From Lachnospiraceae bacterium (lineage in GTDB: Bacteria; Bacillota; Clostridia; Lachnospirales; Lachnospiraceae): 64,000 nt of DNA. A program made the position numbers and the translations under genes. Below, one piece after another: positions 63,108 to 64,000 of this stretch. The notes under the pieces were generated by a model, which had not been told where the DNA came from, did not search any database, and worked only from the letters and a program-made list of their open reading frames with translations. Location of the stretch: positions 79,932 through 143,931 of the forward strand of contig JAFQCM010000089.1 of the NCBI GenBank assembly GCA_017399445.1, written 5' to 3'. Position 1 is the stretch's first letter. Each line of letters begins with the position of its first letter.

Positions 63108-64000
63108 ATGGAGGAAAGAGTATATAAGTATTGGTTTTATACCATAGACTACCTGGGAGTTGAAATAAGCAAAAAACTAATAGAAAAATTTCATACTACA
63201 AAAGCAATTTTTGAGATGCCTATGGAAAGGCTAAGTGGGATCCAAGGAATTTCATCAAAAGCATTAAAAAGCATATATAATAGTAGAAACTCCTACAAAA
63301 TCCAAAAGGAATACGAAGATATGGAGAAAAAACAGATTCGTTTCTTTTGTTTGGAAGATGGAGAATATCCTAAAAGGCTGAAAGAGATAAAAGATATGCC
63401 AAGGACACTTTTTGTACGGGGCGAGCTTCCAAAAGAAGAAGAAAAATCGGTGGCGGTAATTGGAGCGAGGGATTGCACTAATTATGGAAAAAATATTGCT
63501 TTGGAAATAGGAAAAGCTTTGGCGGAGCATGGAGCGAATGTAATTAGCGGAATGGCGAGAGGAATTGATGGATATGCTCAGAATGGAGCAGCAAATGCAG
63601 GAGGAAAAAGTTATGGGGTTTTTGGCTGTGGAGTAGACATTTGTTATCCGAAAGAAAATTATTATTTATATCAGAAACTAATAGAAACAGGAGGTGTAAT
63701 ATCCGAATATAAACCTGGAGTTCCTGCCAGAGCTAGGAATTTCCCTATGAGAAACAGAATAATCAGTGGTCTTTCTGATATAATTATAGTAGTTGAAGCG
63801 AAAAAGAGAAGTGGTACATCGATTACAGTAGCACAGGCTTTAGAACAAGGGAAAGAGGTAATGGCAGTTCCGGGAAGAATTTGTGATGTCTTAAGTGAAG
63901 GTTGTAATTATTTGATTTCTCAGGGAGCGTATCCTATATATAATATAGAAGAAATGCTTTTTGATATGGGGATTTCGAAAGAAAAAAATGAAAAAAATAA
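63108..64000 (+). CDS. dprA: DNA-processing protein DprA/Smf (3' end outside the window)
   Basis: An open frame from ATG 63108 runs to the right edge, giving 297 residues. It has an N-terminal helix-hairpin-helix-like part (residues about 10-60) and the DprA Rossmann domain: LFVRGELP, VAVIGARDCTNYGK, VISGMARGIDGYAQNGA, GCGVDICYPKEN, FPMRNRIISGLSD, VVEAKKRSGTSITV and VPGRICDVLSEGCNYLI. DprA loads RecA on incoming single-stranded DNA. It follows the ComM-like gene by 6 bases, as in many Firmicutes. The C-terminal winged helix is not visible because the window ends. Confidence 0.94.
   Translation, partial: MEERVYKYWFYTIDYLGVEISKKLIEKFHTTKAIFEMPMERLSGIQGISSKALKSIYNSRNSYKIQKEYEDMEKKQIRFFCLEDGEYPKRLKEIKDMPRTLFVRGELPKEEEKSVAVIGARDCTNYGKNIALEIGKALAEHGANVISGMARGIDGYAQNGAANAGGKSYGVFGCGVDICYPKENYYLYQKLIETGGVISEYKPGVPARARNFPMRNRIISGLSDIIIVVEAKKRSGTSITVAQALEQGKEVMAVPGRICDVLSEGCNYLISQGAYPIYNIEEMLFDMGISKEKNEKN

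Noticed and set aside
1..64000. CRISPR arrays, tRNA/rRNA genes, insertion sequences or prophage
   Set aside because: No direct-repeat arrays, cloverleaf-like intergenic segments, transposases or integrases were seen on either strand.

Overview
The window looks like a chromosomal segment of an anaerobic, endospore-forming Clostridia, most probably Lachnospiraceae. The DNA is A+T-rich and genes carry strong AGGAGG-type ribosome binding sites. The sporulation sigma operon spoIIAA-spoIIAB-sigF and a small acid-soluble spore protein are present. RNA control is by a T-box and a lysine riboswitch. Almost all genes lie on the + strand; clear exceptions are typA, a cold-shock gene and one small membrane protein. 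No phage, insertion sequence, CRISPR array, tRNA or rRNA was recognised.

Layout. 1-4.4 kb: tail of a membrane protein, then a MoxR / DUF58 / transglutaminase-like operon. 4.6-7.2 kb: an envelope-stress-like module (PadR, DUF1700, DUF4097, PspC) under a palindromic operator, then a spore protein. 7.2-11 kb: a two-gene SUF-like Fe-S module and a glycogen debranching enzyme. 11-19 kb: T-box-controlled valS, folC with a 48-codon partner, a zinc-ribbon/TPR protein, the spoIIA operon and a small unknown protein. 19.3-25.2 kb: GH13 glucosidase, a G+C-rich structured intergenic element, glnS, DUF2225 and a MocR-type regulator. 25.4-29.3 kb: a histone-tail-like protein, a LiaF-like/DUF4097 pair and a parvulin lipoprotein.

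29.5-35.9 kb is the most interesting part: one operon encoding a NifH-type iron protein, two nitrogenase component-1-like subunits and a complete class III (BtuCDF/FecBCD/MolABC-type) ABC importer. The cysteine pattern predicts one bridging Fe-S cluster and no FeMo-co site, as in dark-operative protochlorophyllide reductase or CfbCD. This suggests a low-potential reductase coupled to uptake of an unknown substrate or metal complex.

36-44.4 kb: htpG behind a perfect CIRCE element, a surface pullulanase, oligoendopeptidase F and a glycerol-kinase-like protein reduced to its first domain. 44.4-49.9 kb: typA, a tandem OB-fold SSB-like protein, a corrinoid adenosyltransferase and riboswitch-controlled dapA-dapB. 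50-56 kb: a lipoprotein, an orphan eukaryotic-type HisA next to PepD, a cold-shock protein, an epimerase, an acetyltransferase and an SH3/NlpC-P60 hydrolase. 56.2-64 kb: phosphoglucomutase, gltX, PcrA-like helicase, YifB/ComM and the start of dprA, which runs off the window.

Three separated alpha-glucan enzymes (debranching enzyme, GH13 enzyme, surface pullulanase) plus phosphoglucomutase suggest starch and glycogen use. Functions are assigned from motifs and family knowledge by eye; no database search was run.
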